A program made the translations under genes and the position numbers. Below the pieces are notes generated by a model. The model saw nothing but the letters and a program-made list of their open reading frames with translations, was not told where the DNA came from and did no database searches. A stretch of DNA of 64,000 nucleotides from Paenibacillus sp. R14(2021) (GTDB lineage: Bacteria > Bacillota > Bacilli > Paenibacillales > Paenibacillaceae), in contig NZ_CP080269.1 in assembly GCF_019431355.1 (NCBI RefSeq), positions 3,034,501-3,098,500 of the forward strand, written 5' to 3'. The first letter of the stretch is position 1. Every line of letters starts with the position of its first letter. Below, piece after piece: positions 17,105-26,177 of this stretch.

Positions 17105-19045
17105 ATGCTTCTTCAAGTTTCCGATGTATCCAAAAGCTATGGCGTAAGCAGCGTGCTGGCGTCGATCACCTTCCAAGTCCAGCCCCGTGAGCGGGTCGGT
17201 CTGGTAGGCGTCAACGGAGCAGGCAAATCGACGCTGCTCCGGATTATCGCAGGCGAAATGTCAGCGGATTCCGGCACCATTTATAAATCCAAGGAAACGA
17301 CAATCGGCTATTTGGCCCAGTCCAGCGGCCTGCAGTCGGACAAAACGATCGAAGCCGAGATGCGAGCCGTATTCGCCTCGCTCATCGATGCGGAGCGCGA
17401 GCTTCGCTCACTGGAGCAGCAAATCGCCGATCCCGCGCTGCACGGGGATGCCAAGCAATATGACGCCGTGCTGGACAAGTACGCTAAGCTGTCGGAATGG
17501 TTCCGCGAGAAGGGCGGCTTCGAGATGGAGACGCGCATCCGCAGCATTCTGCATGGCATGGGCTTTGGGCATTTTCCTCCGAATACAATCATTTCAACGC
17601 TGAGCGGCGGCCAGAAGACGCGCCTCGCTTTGGCCCGGATCCTGCTTCAAGCACCGGACCTGCTGATGCTCGATGAGCCGACGAACTATCTCGACATCGA
17701 AACGCTGACTTGGCTCGAGGATTTTCTGCGCGGCTACGAAGGCGGCATTCTTGTCGTTTCCCATGACCGTTACTTCCTTGATGCCGTCGTCGGAACAATC
17801 GTGGAGATTGAGCGGCATAACGCCAAACGGTATACGGGCAATTATTCCCGTTTCATTGAAATTAAAGCCGCGGAATACGAAGCCCAGATGAAACAATTCG
17901 ATAAACAGCAAGAGGAAATCGCAAAACTGGAAGATTTTGTTCAGCGCAATATCGTGCGCGCCTCAACCACGAAACGCGCGCAGAGCAGACGCAAGGCGCT
18001 GGATAAGATGGACCGTCTCGACAAGCCCCAAGGTGATCTGAAGAAGGCGCATTTCTCCTTCGAAATCGAGCGTCAGAGCGGCAATGACGTGCTCGACGTC
18101 CGTGATTTGTCGATCCAATTCGCCGAGAAAGCCGAGCCGCTCTTCCGCAATGTGACCTTCCGATTGGAACGCGGAGAGAATGTCGCGCTGATCGGACCGA
18201 ACGGAATCGGAAAATCGACGATGCTGAAGGCGCTTGTCGGCCAGCAGCCTCATGAGCACGGCACTATCCGTTGGGGCACCAATGTCAAAATCGGCTATTA
18301 CGACCAGGAGCATACGGGTCTGAACCACGGGAACACCGTATTGGAAGAGCTATGGGGCACCTACCCGCACATGGAAGAAGCACGTATTCGTACCGTGCTT
18401 GGCAATTTCCTGTTCAGCGGCGACGATGTGAAGAAGCGTATCAGCACGCTGAGCGGCGGCGAACGTGCCCGTGTTTCTCTGTCGAAGCTGATGCTGGCGC
18501 AAGCAAACATGCTCATTCTCGATGAGCCCACCAACCATTTGGATCTCTACAGCAAAGAGGTGCTGGAAGCCGCGCTGATCGATTATGACGGTACGCTGTT
18601 GTTTATCTCCCATGACCGCTACTTCCTAAATAAGATGGCGGAGCGCATTGTCGAACTGCATCCGGACGGCACCAATCATTTCCTGGGAAATTATGACGAA
18701 ATGATCCAGAAAAAACATGAAAACGAAGAGATCCTCATGGAAACGCTGTCATTTCCGCAAGGAAAACAGGGAAAACCTACTCCAACACCGGAAACAGCGC
18801 CGATTTCCTCCTATGAAGCCGACAAACAGGCGAAGCGTGACGAGCGATCCAGACAGCGTAAGCAGGAACAGCTGGAAAACGACATCGCTCGCTTGGAGAG
18901 CGAAATAACGGCGCTGGAAGAGCAGCTTACGGATCCGGAGGTCTACAATGATTACGTTCGTGTCGGCACGATTCAATCCGACATCGATACTAAGAAGGCA
19001 CAGCTTCAGAGCGTATATGATGCCTGGGAAGAACTGCTCGCGTAG
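17105..19045 (+). CDS. ydiF: ABC-F family ribosome-associated ATPase (YdiF-like)
   Basis: 646 residues; ATG after GGAGGT at 10 nt (a longer upstream frame is not real). Two ABC domains: Walker A GVNGAGKST (35-43) and GPNGIGKST, two LSGG signatures, two LDEPTN-LD boxes, and SHDRYFL switches. They are joined by the long charged linker typical of ABC-F proteins. A C-terminal coiled coil rich in Lys/Glu/Arg (RDERSRQRKQEQLENDIARL onward) ends the chain. There are no membrane segments, so it is not a transporter; ABC-F proteins act on the ribosome. The location between moaC and tsaD matches ydiF of B. subtilis. Confidence 0.93.
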   Translation: MLLQVSDVSKSYGVSSVLASITFQVQPRERVGLVGVNGAGKSTLLRIIAGEMSADSGTIYKSKETTIGYLAQSSGLQSDKTIEAEMRAVFASLIDAERELRSLEQQIADPALHGDAKQYDAVLDKYAKLSEWFREKGGFEMETRIRSILHGMGFGHFPPNTIISTLSGGQKTRLALARILLQAPDLLMLDEPTNYLDIETLTWLEDFLRGYEGGILVVSHDRYFLDAVVGTIVEIERHNAKRYTGNYSRFIEIKAAEYEAQMKQFDKQQEEIAKLEDFVQRNIVRASTTKRAQSRRKALDKMDRLDKPQGDLKKAHFSFEIERQSGNDVLDVRDLSIQFAEKAEPLFRNVTFRLERGENVALIGPNGIGKSTMLKALVGQQPHEHGTIRWGTNVKIGYYDQEHTGLNHGNTVLEELWGTYPHMEEARIRTVLGNFLFSGDDVKKRISTLSGGERARVSLSKLMLAQANMLILDEPTNHLDLYSKEVLEAALIDYDGTLLFISHDRYFLNKMAERIVELHPDGTNHFLGNYDEMIQKKHENEEILMETLSFPQGKQGKPTPTPETAPISSYEADKQAKRDERSRQRKQEQLENDIARLESEITALEEQLTDPEVYNDYVRVGTIQSDIDTKKAQLQSVYDAWEELLA

Positions 19046-19112
19046 AGGCTGCCTCTGCGGCACAACTGCTATAGCTATAACTCGCAGCTCCGCGTACATG
19101 CAAGGAACAAAT

Positions 19113-19145
19113 AAAGGCGCAGCCGTTGAACCGGCTGCGCCTTTT
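19113..19145 (+). terminator. Terminator of the ABC-F gene
   Basis: GGCGCAGCCG and CGGCTGCGCC pair around a 6-nt loop, flanked by AAA and TTTT. Confidence 0.85.
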
Positions 19146-19168
19146 CCTTCTGCATATGAACCCAACTA

Positions 19169-19400
19169 TCATTTAAGGATGAAGCGAAGCGGCAGCTGCG
19201 TACGGCCGTCCTTCAGAACGACAGGCGTACCGATTCCCATGCGCTTGCCGTCAAACTCTATGTACGATTTGCCGATGGCGTCCTGCTTCATTCTTCGCCG
19301 CCGAACGTTCACGTAATCCACGAAATAGCGGCAGCAAAATACTGAAGCAAAGCATCAAGATGGTAGCTTTCCTCGTAATCCTCTCGTTATCTTCGACTCC
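19169..19400 (-). pseudogene. Remnant of a secreted copper-amine-oxidase-like stalk protein
   Basis: One frame gives a signal-peptide-like stretch (ITRKATILMLCFSILLPLF). A second frame, after a shift near 19310, gives VDYVNV and then YIEFDGKRMGIGTPVVLKDG followed by RTQLPLRFILK-stop (19169). The latter is the start of the Cu_amine_oxidN1 domain (compare DGRTLVGVRFI in the intact paralogue at 38290). So an exported stalk-domain gene has been truncated and frameshifted here. The 40-codon end piece has an ATG at 19291 but no good ribosome site. Confidence 0.5.
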
Positions 19401-19533
19401 TATCGTTCGATTAGGTCCGTTTGTGTTAAACGGCTCTATAGGGTGCGACGGGGCAGATAATTTTGGATTACAGATTACCGGAAAAAAGTTTGCTGTGGGA
19501 TACTTTCGCAATCTATCCCCCCAATCCACAGGA

Positions 19534-19792
19534 TTATCCACAGCAGTGGATGAATTGTGCGGCAATTCTGGCACCTATTTTGTCGAAAAACATCAATAAA
19601 TTTACCGTTCATTTATTATTCGATCTTTTGTCCTACGAATGCCGCTTATTTTATTCCCATTATCCACATTATCCACAGCCGGTTTGTGAAAAACTTATTC
19701 GACTTTTATTCACATTGTAAATGCCCGAATTTTGCGGGTTTGACCCTCTTTTGCACATTTCCCTTGAATGTTGTGGATAGAACTGTGGACAA
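19534..19792. other. DnaA-box cluster (candidate DnaA-binding region)
   Basis: Within 260 bases lie TTATCCACA at 19534, 19660 and 19669 (the last two directly adjacent) and TTATTCACA at 19706. Relaxed boxes are TTTTGCACA at 19749 and, on the minus strand, TTTTTCACA (19685-19693), CTATCCACA (19772-19780) and TTGTCCACA (19784-19792). The surroundings are AT-rich and free of genes. In B. subtilis the gcp(tsaD)-ydiF interval is one of a few stable DnaA-binding regions outside oriC; here the cluster again lies between a ydiF-like gene and tsaD. Confidence 0.75.
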
Positions 19793-19831
19793 GTATCTAA
19801 TAACAATGTATAAAGGCCAGATTAGAAAAAT

Positions 19832-19871
19832 AGAGCTGTCTCTTACACCCAAAGGGCTTAGAGACAGCTCT
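19832..19871. terminator. Hairpin downstream of the DnaA-box cluster
   Basis: AGAGCTGTCTC and GAGACAGCTCT (11 bp, perfect) enclose an 18-nt loop. The leftward product ends in A/T-rich sequence, so it may serve the methyltransferase gene that ends at 19985. Confidence 0.5.
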
Positions 19872-19984
19872 TCTCTCTCGCTATTACATTGTGAATTGAA
19901 GCACTATCGCACAATACGGCATAGGCTACCCACAATCACATCATGTTTACGACTTCGTGGGTTCACGGCATACTTGAACCTTCA

Positions 19985-20827
19985 CTAAACGCGGCGTCCG
20001 ATGTACAGCAAATGCGAAGACATGCCGAGAAGCGAAGGGTCCCGCGCCTGCCGGATGAGCAGATCGATCAGCTTCTTGTATGATGCTTCTCCTTTGCTCT
20101 CCCAATACTGCCACTCTTCCGGCCTCAGTACCGCCCCTAAGTTCGTAGAACCGATCAGCTCCAACGTTTCAAAACCGTTTGTCGTCATGAAGGGTTCGAT
20201 CTCGGCCAGCGGGTAGAAATACGCCCCCGTATAGCGACCCGCATCCTCATGGTCGAATCGGCCGTCGGCCATAAAACCCTCCAGCCGCTCTATATTGTTC
20301 AAAGGTTTCCAATGCTCCGGCATACGCAGCGCGTTCATCAGCTGATTGGCTCTGCTTCGGAAAGCCACGCAGACAATGCCGCCCGGTTTCACGACGCGGT
20401 GCAGCTCGCGCACGGCTTGTATTCTGCTCTGCTCCTCCTGCAGATGATAGAGCGGCCCCATCATGAAAGCCGCATCGAAGCGCTCAGTTTCAAATGAGAA
20501 GAGATCACAGGCATCGCGGACATGAAATCCGCCGGAGAATCTTGCCGTTAAGCCTCGCTCCTCCGCCTTCCCCTGCGCAAGCGCAACGAGTGAAGGCGTT
20601 AAATCCGTCAGCGTCAGCTCATAGCCGAGAGCGGCAAAGTGCATCGCATATTTGCCAGGACCGGCGCCATTATCGAGTACGCTTCCCGCAGGCGGCAAGT
20701 ATTGCTTCATATAATGAAGGTTAACCGTGAATTCGAGCGACTCCCAGTCGAGCCGGTTCCATTCCCGCTCACCGAAGCCCGTGTAATAGGTAATTACCGC
20801 TTCGCGATTGGCATCTTCATGCTTCAT
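19985..20827 (-). CDS. Class I SAM-dependent methyltransferase
   Basis: 280 residues; the ATG follows GAGGAGGTTGACGCT, while the longer frame upstream is ignored. SAM-binding motif I is SVLDNGAGPGKYAMHFA, motif II LTLTDLTPSLV, and the post-motif RFDAAFMMGPLYHLQ plus RVVKPGGIVCVAF complete a Rossmann-like methyltransferase of the Methyltransf_11/25 type. Target unknown: the family includes small-molecule, quinone and tRNA enzymes. It follows leuA on the same strand with 61 bases between and may be cotranscribed, but there is no evident functional link. Confidence 0.85.
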   Translation of the reverse strand: MKHEDANREAVITYYTGFGEREWNRLDWESLEFTVNLHYMKQYLPPAGSVLDNGAGPGKYAMHFAALGYELTLTDLTPSLVALAQGKAEERGLTARFSGGFHVRDACDLFSFETERFDAAFMMGPLYHLQEEQSRIQAVRELHRVVKPGGIVCVAFRSRANQLMNALRMPEHWKPLNNIERLEGFMADGRFDHEDAGRYTGAYFYPLAEIEPFMTTNGFETLELIGSTNLGAVLRPEEWQYWESKGEASYKKLIDLLIRQARDPSLLGMSSHLLYIGRRV

Positions 20828-20888
20828 AGCGTCAACCTCCTCGCAGTTGCATGGATTGTTGGAGCTTTGTGACACTGCCTCAGGCTGC

Positions 20889-22493
20889 TTAGCTCGACTT
20901 CGCCTGCTTCTCGTTCTCGCCTTTCACTTCCTGCGTGCTCATTAGCATTTGGTTGCACGCCGCCACGTACGCCTCGGCCGATGCCAAAATAATATCGTTG
21001 TGCACAGCCGTGCCCGTGTATCTCCGATTGTTATGCACAATGCTGACAATCGCTTCGCCGCGCGCGTCTTCGCCTGTGGATAAGGAATGAAGCTCCAGAT
21101 CCTCGAACGCCGCGCCGACCGGAATCGCCTGCTGCAGGCAGTGGATCACCGCTTCAAGCGGCCCTCTTCCCGTTCCCGTCAGCGTGCGCTCTTCCTTGGA
21201 ATCCCGCTCGCGAATCGTCACTGATGCGATGCGGGAACGCTGCGTGCCAGCCAGTACCTGCAGATCAACCAGCGTATACGGATCATGCTGCGTCTCCGTC
21301 GTTTCGCTGGCCAGTCGGACCAGCACGTCGTCCGGTACGATTTTCAGCTCATCTGCTTTTGCAATGAATCGGTTATACACATCCAGCAGCTGCTCCTCGT
21401 TTAATTCGATGCCGAATTCCGCGAGACGATGCTTGATGGCATGGCGGCCGGAATGCTTGCCGAGCACGATCATGCTCCGCGGAATGCCCATTGCTTCCGG
21501 ATCCATAATTTCGTATGTGTTGCGGTTCTTCAGCAAGCCGTCCTGGTGAATGCCCGACTCATGCTGGAAGGCGTTGCGGCCCACGATCGGTTTGTTGTAG
21601 GCAATCGGAAAATTCATGGCCCGGCTCACCATGCGCGATGTTTCGTAAATCTCGCCGATCACGATACCCGTCTCCGCGCCGATCGCGGACTTCCGAGTCT
21701 CGATCGCCATAACCAGTTCCTCCAGCGAGCAGTTGCCCGCACGCTCGCCGATGCCGTTCACGGTCACTTCAATTTGCGTGGCGCCTGCGGAAATCGCGGC
21801 CAGACTGTTCGCCACCGCAAGTCCCAGATCGTTATGGCAGTGCGCGCTGTACTGCACTTTATCGCCGCCGCGCGCTCCCGCTCTGACCGATCGGAACAAT
21901 TCGCCGTACTCCTCGGGCAGCGCATAGCCAAGCGTATCCGGCAAATTAATGATCGTGGCGCCTTCAGCGATAACCGCCTCCACCATCTCGATGACGAAAT
22001 CGCGCCCCGACCGGCTCGCATCCATCGGCGAAAACTCGATTTCGTCGACAAACTGCTTGCCGTAGGCAACCATTTCGCGGGCGATGGCCAGCACCTGCTC
22101 GCGGGATTTCTTCAGCTGGAAGTCCAGATGAATATCGGACGCGGAGATAAACAGATGCAGCCGGCGTCGGGCCGCGTCCATCGTTGCCTGAACCGCGGCA
22201 TCAATGTCGCCTTTGATGGCGCGGGCGAAGCCGGTAATTTCAACGCCCTGCAGCTCGCGGGAAATTTGCTGCACAGCGGCAAACTCGCCTGGGCTCGAGA
22301 TCGGGAAGCCCGGCTCAATAATATCGATGCCCAGCTTCGCCAGCTGGCGGGCGATGACGATTTTCTGCTCCGGACGCAGCGTTGCGCCCGGCGACTGCTC
22401 GCCGTCGCGAAGCGTTGTGTCGAAGATGCGGATGATTTTGCCTGCAGGCTGGACGATCGTGCCGGCATTTACGTTCGAATGGGAAGCTGTCAT
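20889..22493 (-). CDS. leuA: 2-isopropylmalate synthase
   Basis: 534 residues. The DRE-TIM barrel begins [17 protein letters not shown] (20-36), the metal-binding HCHND motif lies near residue 220, and [11 protein letters not shown] marks the substrate lid. A C-terminal leucine-sensing regulatory domain follows (about residues 390-520). LeuA condenses acetyl-CoA with 2-oxoisovalerate, the committed step of leucine synthesis, and is usually inhibited by leucine. ATG after AGGAGGGG. No other leu or ilv gene is adjacent. The transcript carries two successive T-box leaders with leucine specifier codons, so expression responds to uncharged tRNA-Leu. Confidence 0.96.
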   Translation of the reverse strand: MTASHSNVNAGTIVQPAGKIIRIFDTTLRDGEQSPGATLRPEQKIVIARQLAKLGIDIIEPGFPISSPGEFAAVQQISRELQGVEITGFARAIKGDIDAAVQATMDAARRRLHLFISASDIHLDFQLKKSREQVLAIAREMVAYGKQFVDEIEFSPMDASRSGRDFVIEMVEAVIAEGATIINLPDTLGYALPEEYGELFRSVRAGARGGDKVQYSAHCHNDLGLAVANSLAAISAGATQIEVTVNGIGERAGNCSLEELVMAIETRKSAIGAETGIVIGEIYETSRMVSRAMNFPIAYNKPIVGRNAFQHESGIHQDGLLKNRNTYEIMDPEAMGIPRSMIVLGKHSGRHAIKHRLAEFGIELNEEQLLDVYNRFIAKADELKIVPDDVLVRLASETTETQHDPYTLVDLQVLAGTQRSRIASVTIRERDSKEERTLTGTGRGPLEAVIHCLQQAIPVGAAFEDLELHSLSTGEDARGEAIVSIVHNNRRYTGTAVHNDIILASAEAYVAACNQMLMSTQEVKGENEKQAKSS

Positions 22494-22534
22494 GGGATAT
22501 ACCCCTCCTGATTATTGGTTTCTGAATACAGAAA

Positions 22535-22850
22535 AAGCCCGCCGTCTCTTGATCAATCAAGAGACGACAGGCTTATTAGGCATGCCGCGGTACCACTCTC
22601 GTTGCCCGAACGCTGCACGTCCGGACCCGCTTAAGCATCCAGCACCGGGCGATAGCGCCAGCACTAGCTGCACCTGATGACGGGGGTTAGCCGTAACGGG
22701 GTACCCGCGAAGCCGCCCTTGTCCGGATGGACCTTGACGTTCGTTCGCGTTCCCTCGTTCCGCTCCCAGGCGAGTTCGGATCTCCTTCGGCTGCGTCGCA
22801 CCGTCTCGCAGCTCTCTGACTTCCCGGATGAATCCTACTGCTCCTGTTCT
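22535..22850 (-). promoter_or_regulatory. T-box riboswitch, proximal copy (leucine, CTC specifier)
   Basis: Minus-strand leader immediately before leuA. It has the conserved AGAGTGGTACCGCGG T-box core (complement of 22585-22599) and a terminator (22535-22573) with arms AAGCCCGCCGTCTCTTGA and complement, followed by a T-run. Stem I marks include CAGGAGCAGTAG, CAGAGAGCTGCG and GAACTCGCCTGGGAGC; CTC at the complement of 22772-22774 is the probable specifier. Uncharged tRNA-Leu would favour the antiterminator and leuA expression. A strong promoter directly before this copy was not found. Confidence 0.9.
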
Positions 22851-22947
22851 TCGCGTTGTCCTTATATACTCGCATCGTTAATGTTTGACTTCGTCAATAA
22901 CCACTTCGTATACCTCGAAGCCCGCCGGTCAGCCTTCCGAAAAAATC

Positions 22948-23290
22948 AAAAAAGCCTGCCGTCTCTATTTGCAAGAGACGACAGACTGTATAGTCCGGCG
23001 CGGTACCACCCTTGTTGACGCAGCCCGAAGAGCGGCGTCCACCTTAAGCATGACAAGCGACTCTAGAAATCGAAGCCATGCACCCGATCACGGCGGCTAA
23101 CCGTAACGACGTACGCGAGTTTCCATCAGCCTTGGCCTTCGGCCGTCACTGAAACCCATTCCGCCGTTCCGCTCCCAGGCGAGGTTCAAGCTGCCATCGA
23201 CTGCGTTGCACCAACCCGCAGCTCTCTGTTGTTCCCGGCGTTCGCTCTACTGCTCCTGTTCGTTGCGTTTCGTAGATTGAAGTGTTGTTG
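22948..23290 (-). promoter_or_regulatory. T-box riboswitch, distal copy (leucine, CTC specifier)
   Basis: A second full T-box leader upstream of the first: AAGGGTGGTACCGCGCC core (complement of 22997-23013), terminator hairpin 22953-22986 with TTTTTTGATTTTTT, and stem I marks shared with the proximal copy (CAGGAGCAGTAG, CAGAGAGCTGCG, CTCGCCTGGGAGCGGAACG). The CTC specifier is at the complement of 23181-23183. The shared blocks indicate a tandem duplication that has since diverged. Two tRNA-dependent decisions in series should sharpen the leucine response. Confidence 0.9.
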
Positions 23291-23293
23291 CTT

Positions 23294-23322
23294 ATTATAT
23301 GCGCACGTAAATCGTCTGTCAA
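23294..23322 (-). promoter_or_regulatory. Sigma-A promoter of the leuA leader
   Basis: Perfect consensus on the minus strand: TTGACA (complement of 23317-23322), 17-bp spacer, TATAAT (complement of 23294-23299). It sits about 30 bases after the tsaD stop and starts the tandem T-box leader near 23287. Confidence 0.9.
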
Positions 23323-23352
23323 TTCTGATTTTGCAAAAATCGGAAATCGCGG

Positions 23353-24384
23353 CTAGACCGACCACTCTTCCAGCGACAGCCCCGGCTCGGCTTTCATATC
23401 GAGCTCGGTAAACGCGCCGCGCGTCCATTTCAGATGGGCCGCCGCGCCGATCATCGCCGCGTTATCGGTACAAAGCACTAGCGGCGGAATTAGCAGCGGA
23501 ATACCTTCCTCCATGCAGCGCGCGGTGAGCGTCGAACGCAAGCCGCCGTTCGCGGCAACGCCGCCGCAGAGCAGCAGCTGCTTCGCGCCGAATTCCCGCA
23601 CGGCACGCAGCGCCTTCGTCACCAGCACGTCGATGACGGACGCTTGAAACCCGCGGGCGAGCGCCGCTTGGCGTATCGTTTCGCCCTTCATCGTGGCGGA
23701 ATTGATGCTTGCAAGGACGGCCGACTTCAAGCCGCTGAAGCTGAAATCATAGGAATCGGGCTCCAGCCAAGCACGAGGCATTGGAATCTCGTCCTCCGCT
23801 TCCTGTGCCAGCCGATCGATGTGCGGACCTCCCGGATACGGAAAATGCAGCGTCCGCGCCACTTTATCGTAGGCTTCCCCAACCGCGTCATCCCTTGTGC
23901 GCCCAATAATGCGGAACTTCCCTTCGCTCTCGAGCAGAACAAGCTCCGTATGGCCGCCTGAGGCAACGAGTGCAAGACACGGGTATTTCAGCTCATGTAC
24001 GAGCTGGTTGGCGTAGATGTGGCCCGCGATATGATGCGTGCCGATGAGAGGCAAATTCAGCGCCATTGCCAGGCCTTTGGCTGCGACAATCCCAACAAGC
24101 AGCGCGCCGACAAGGCCCGGTCCCTGCGTCACCGCGATGGCCGACAGGTCGCGAAATGTCACGTCGGCCTCGGTCAGCGCCTGCTCCATAATCAGCGTGA
24201 TCGACTCCACATGCTTGCGCGACGCGATCTCCGGCACAACGCCGCCGAATCGGCGGTGCGTCTCGATCTGGCTGGAAATCACGTTTGATAAAATATGTTT
24301 GCCGCCGCGAATAATCGCCACAGATGTTTCGTCACAGCTTGTCTCTACGGCGAGAATAAGTTCATTGGTTTCATTTGTCGTCAT
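23353..24384 (-). CDS. tsaD: tRNA N6-adenosine threonylcarbamoyltransferase TsaD
   Basis: 343 residues from the ATG with GGAG eight bases upstream; the longer open frame is an overlap with rimI. ASKHA-fold enzyme: [15 protein letters not shown] start (10-24), [11 protein letters not shown] (50-60), metal-binding HxxxH at H118-H122 ([10 protein letters not shown]), [13 protein letters not shown], and [11 protein letters not shown] in the nucleotide site. With TsaB and TsaE it transfers the threonylcarbamoyl group to A37 of ANN-decoding tRNAs, an essential modification. Last gene of thiL-tsaE-tsaB-rimI-tsaD, overlapping rimI by 14 bases. Confidence 0.98.
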   Translation of the reverse strand: MTTNETNELILAVETSCDETSVAIIRGGKHILSNVISSQIETHRRFGGVVPEIASRKHVESITLIMEQALTEADVTFRDLSAIAVTQGPGLVGALLVGIVAAKGLAMALNLPLIGTHHIAGHIYANQLVHELKYPCLALVASGGHTELVLLESEGKFRIIGRTRDDAVGEAYDKVARTLHFPYPGGPHIDRLAQEAEDEIPMPRAWLEPDSYDFSFSGLKSAVLASINSATMKGETIRQAALARGFQASVIDVLVTKALRAVREFGAKQLLLCGGVAANGGLRSTLTARCMEEGIPLLIPPLVLCTDNAAMIGAAAHLKWTRGAFTELDMKAEPGLSLEEWSV

Positions 24385-24871
24385 ACAACTGCTCCACTTC
24401 AGCGGACACCGGCAGCTCCGCCCACATGATAAGGGCATCCTCCATATTGTCCGAATAATAGCCGGGGCGGATGCCCGACGGCTCGAATCCCAGCTTCTTG
24501 TACAACCGCTGGGCAATGCTATTGCTGACGCGCACTTCAAGCGTCATTCGGCGCGAGCCGAACATAACGGCGGTACGCTGCAGCTCCACCATCAGCCGTT
24601 CGCCGAGACCTTGTCCGCGATAAGGCTCGCGCACCGCGACATTCGTCACATGCGCTTCGTCCATAATCGTCCACATGCCTGCATAGCCGATAATACGCCC
24701 GTCTAGATCCATGACCATATAACGCGCAAAATGATTGTTGGTCAGCTCATTGACGAACGCCTCTTCGGTCCACGGCGTCGCGAAGCTCTCCAGCTCGATC
24801 GCAACGATCGTTGGCACGTCATCGAGTGTCATCGAACGAAAAACAAGTTGGTTCACGTCAATTGGCGTCAT
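24371..24871 (-). CDS. rimI: Ribosomal protein S18 alanine N-acetyltransferase RimI
   Basis: 166 residues, a GNAT fold: [16 protein letters not shown] start, [20 protein letters not shown] with the acetyl-CoA loop (R-x-x-G-Q/L-G), and [20 protein letters not shown] followed by [17 protein letters not shown], the RimI-type end. It acetylates the N-terminal alanine of ribosomal protein S18. It overlaps both neighbours by 14 bases, the conserved tsaB-rimI-tsaD order of Firmicutes. Confidence 0.94.
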   Translation of the reverse strand: MTPIDVNQLVFRSMTLDDVPTIVAIELESFATPWTEEAFVNELTNNHFARYMVMDLDGRIIGYAGMWTIMDEAHVTNVAVREPYRGQGLGERLMVELQRTAVMFGSRRMTLEVRVSNSIAQRLYKKLGFEPSGIRPGYYSDNMEDALIMWAELPVSAEVEQLYDDK

Positions 24872-25691
24872 CGTTTACGGCTCCTTCCGCAGCGGCTTGC
24901 AGCGCGATTTTCTCCTGCAGCTTCACTTCCGCTTCCGTCAGCTGCGTGTAATTCGGGCTAAACGTGTGCACATCGTCGAATGCCCCCGCAGCTATGCGCT
25001 TCGCACCCAGCGCGGCGACTGCCGTACCTTCAAGAAGCGCCGGAATAAGCCGTACATCAAGCTCCGCGCACAGCTCTTGCAGTCGCTTCCCTTCCGCTTC
25101 GTGCTGCGGCAGCTCGCCGACGATCCAGATCGATGCCGGACGAGATGCCGCGTCCGCCTGGCGAACGCCCGCAGCGAGCTCGTCCACCCAATCGTGTATC
25201 AGGCGAATGCCGTCGGGCGCGAGCCGCGTCCAGCTGCCAGCTGCTTTCGACGAAGCGAAAGAAGCCGTGTACACCTGTCCGCGCCTGGCGTCCATGATCG
25301 GGATGATCCAGACCGGCTGGCTGATGCCAGCTTCATCGGGCTGCTGCACGCCGTAAGCCAGTGCCTCCAAGCTGGAAATGCCGACAAGCGGCTTCTGCCA
25401 TACCCAGGCTAAGGTTTTGCCTAGCGATACCGCAATGCGCATGCCCGTGTAGGAGCCCGGACCTCTTCCAATCGCAATGCCGTCCAGCTCCTCCGGCTTC
25501 ACGCCGCTCTCTGCAAGCATGGTCTGCACGACCGACACCGTATGCACGGAATGATTGCGCTCTGCGAGCGACTGAACCTCCCGCAGCACCTCGCCGCCGC
25601 GTACGAGCGCAGCCGCCAATGCCGCCGTCGACGTATCGACCGCAAGCACGAGCGGTCCGTTATGGCCGCCCTCCGTTGTATGTTCATTCAT
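24858..25691 (-). CDS. tsaB: tRNA threonylcarbamoyladenosine biosynthesis protein TsaB
   Basis: 277 residues, longer than the roughly 230 usual. ASKHA fold: LVLAVDTSTAALAAALV start and IAIGRGPGSYTGMRIAVSLG, the TsaB signature. TsaB has lost catalysis and serves as scaffold for TsaD and TsaE. The extra length lies in an Ala/Arg-rich middle part (around ASFASSKAAGSWTRLAPDG and the RQADAASRP segment). It starts four bases after the tsaE stop, and its end overlaps rimI. Confidence 0.94.
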   Translation of the reverse strand: MNEHTTEGGHNGPLVLAVDTSTAALAAALVRGGEVLREVQSLAERNHSVHTVSVVQTMLAESGVKPEELDGIAIGRGPGSYTGMRIAVSLGKTLAWVWQKPLVGISSLEALAYGVQQPDEAGISQPVWIIPIMDARRGQVYTASFASSKAAGSWTRLAPDGIRLIHDWVDELAAGVRQADAASRPASIWIVGELPQHEAEGKRLQELCAELDVRLIPALLEGTAVAALGAKRIAAGAFDDVHTFSPNYTQLTEAEVKLQEKIALQAAAEGAVNDDAN

Positions 25692-25694
25692 GGC

Positions 25695-26177
25695 TTACTT
25701 GGCTCCCATTCCCTGTAATTGCCGGCACCACGCCGCATACCGCGGGCCGATCCCGGTAATCGTGATTCGCCGTGCTTCTCCGCCCAAATGCGTGATGTAC
25801 ATTTGAAGCCGCTCCGGCGGCAGCAAGGCCTCGATTAGACTGGCCCATTCCACGATCGTCACCCCGTCGCCGAAGAAATAATCGTCGAGTCCCAGCTCGT
25901 CCGCTTCCTGCTCCGAAAGCCGGTATACATCCATATGGTAGAGCGGCAGCTGCGCGCCGCGATATTCCTTAATAATCGTAAACGTCGGACTGTTCACGAT
26001 GCCAGGCACGCCGATTCCGCGGGCGTACGCTTGCGAGAACCGCGTCTTGCCCGCGCCGAGATCGCCGTCGAGTGCCAGCACCGTTCCGGGCTCTGCCCAA
26101 CCGGCAAGCATCTCTGCCAACCGTATCGTGTCGGACTCGCGTTCCGCCGTCCATACGAGCTCTATGCTATCCTTCAT
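25695..26177 (-). CDS. tsaE: tRNA threonylcarbamoyladenosine biosynthesis ATPase TsaE
   Basis: 160 residues. Walker A GDLGAGKT (38-45) follows [14 protein letters not shown] and LYHMDVYRL are family blocks, with VEWAS near the end of the fold. TsaE is the small P-loop ATPase that drives turnover of the TsaB-TsaD complex. The ATG lies eight bases after AGGAG and shares one base with the thiL stop (TGATG), so translation is coupled. Confidence 0.96.
   Translation of the reverse strand: MKDSIELVWTAERESDTIRLAEMLAGWAEPGTVLALDGDLGAGKTRFSQAYARGIGVPGIVNSPTFTIIKEYRGAQLPLYHMDVYRLSEQEADELGLDDYFFGDGVTIVEWASLIEALLPPERLQMYITHLGGEARRITITGIGPRYAAWCRQLQGMGAK

Noticed and set aside
19534..19792. Interpretation of the DnaA boxes as the replication origin itself
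   Set aside because: No dnaA, dnaN, rpmH or gyr genes are in the window, and the equivalent site in B. subtilis is an oriC-distant DnaA-binding region.
21429..22511. 360-codon frame opposite leuA
   Set aside because: Antisense shadow; leuA motifs are complete on the minus strand.
22893..22898. TTGACG as promoter -35 of the proximal T-box
   Set aside because: The nearest -10-like TATATA is 23 bases away, too far for sigma-A.
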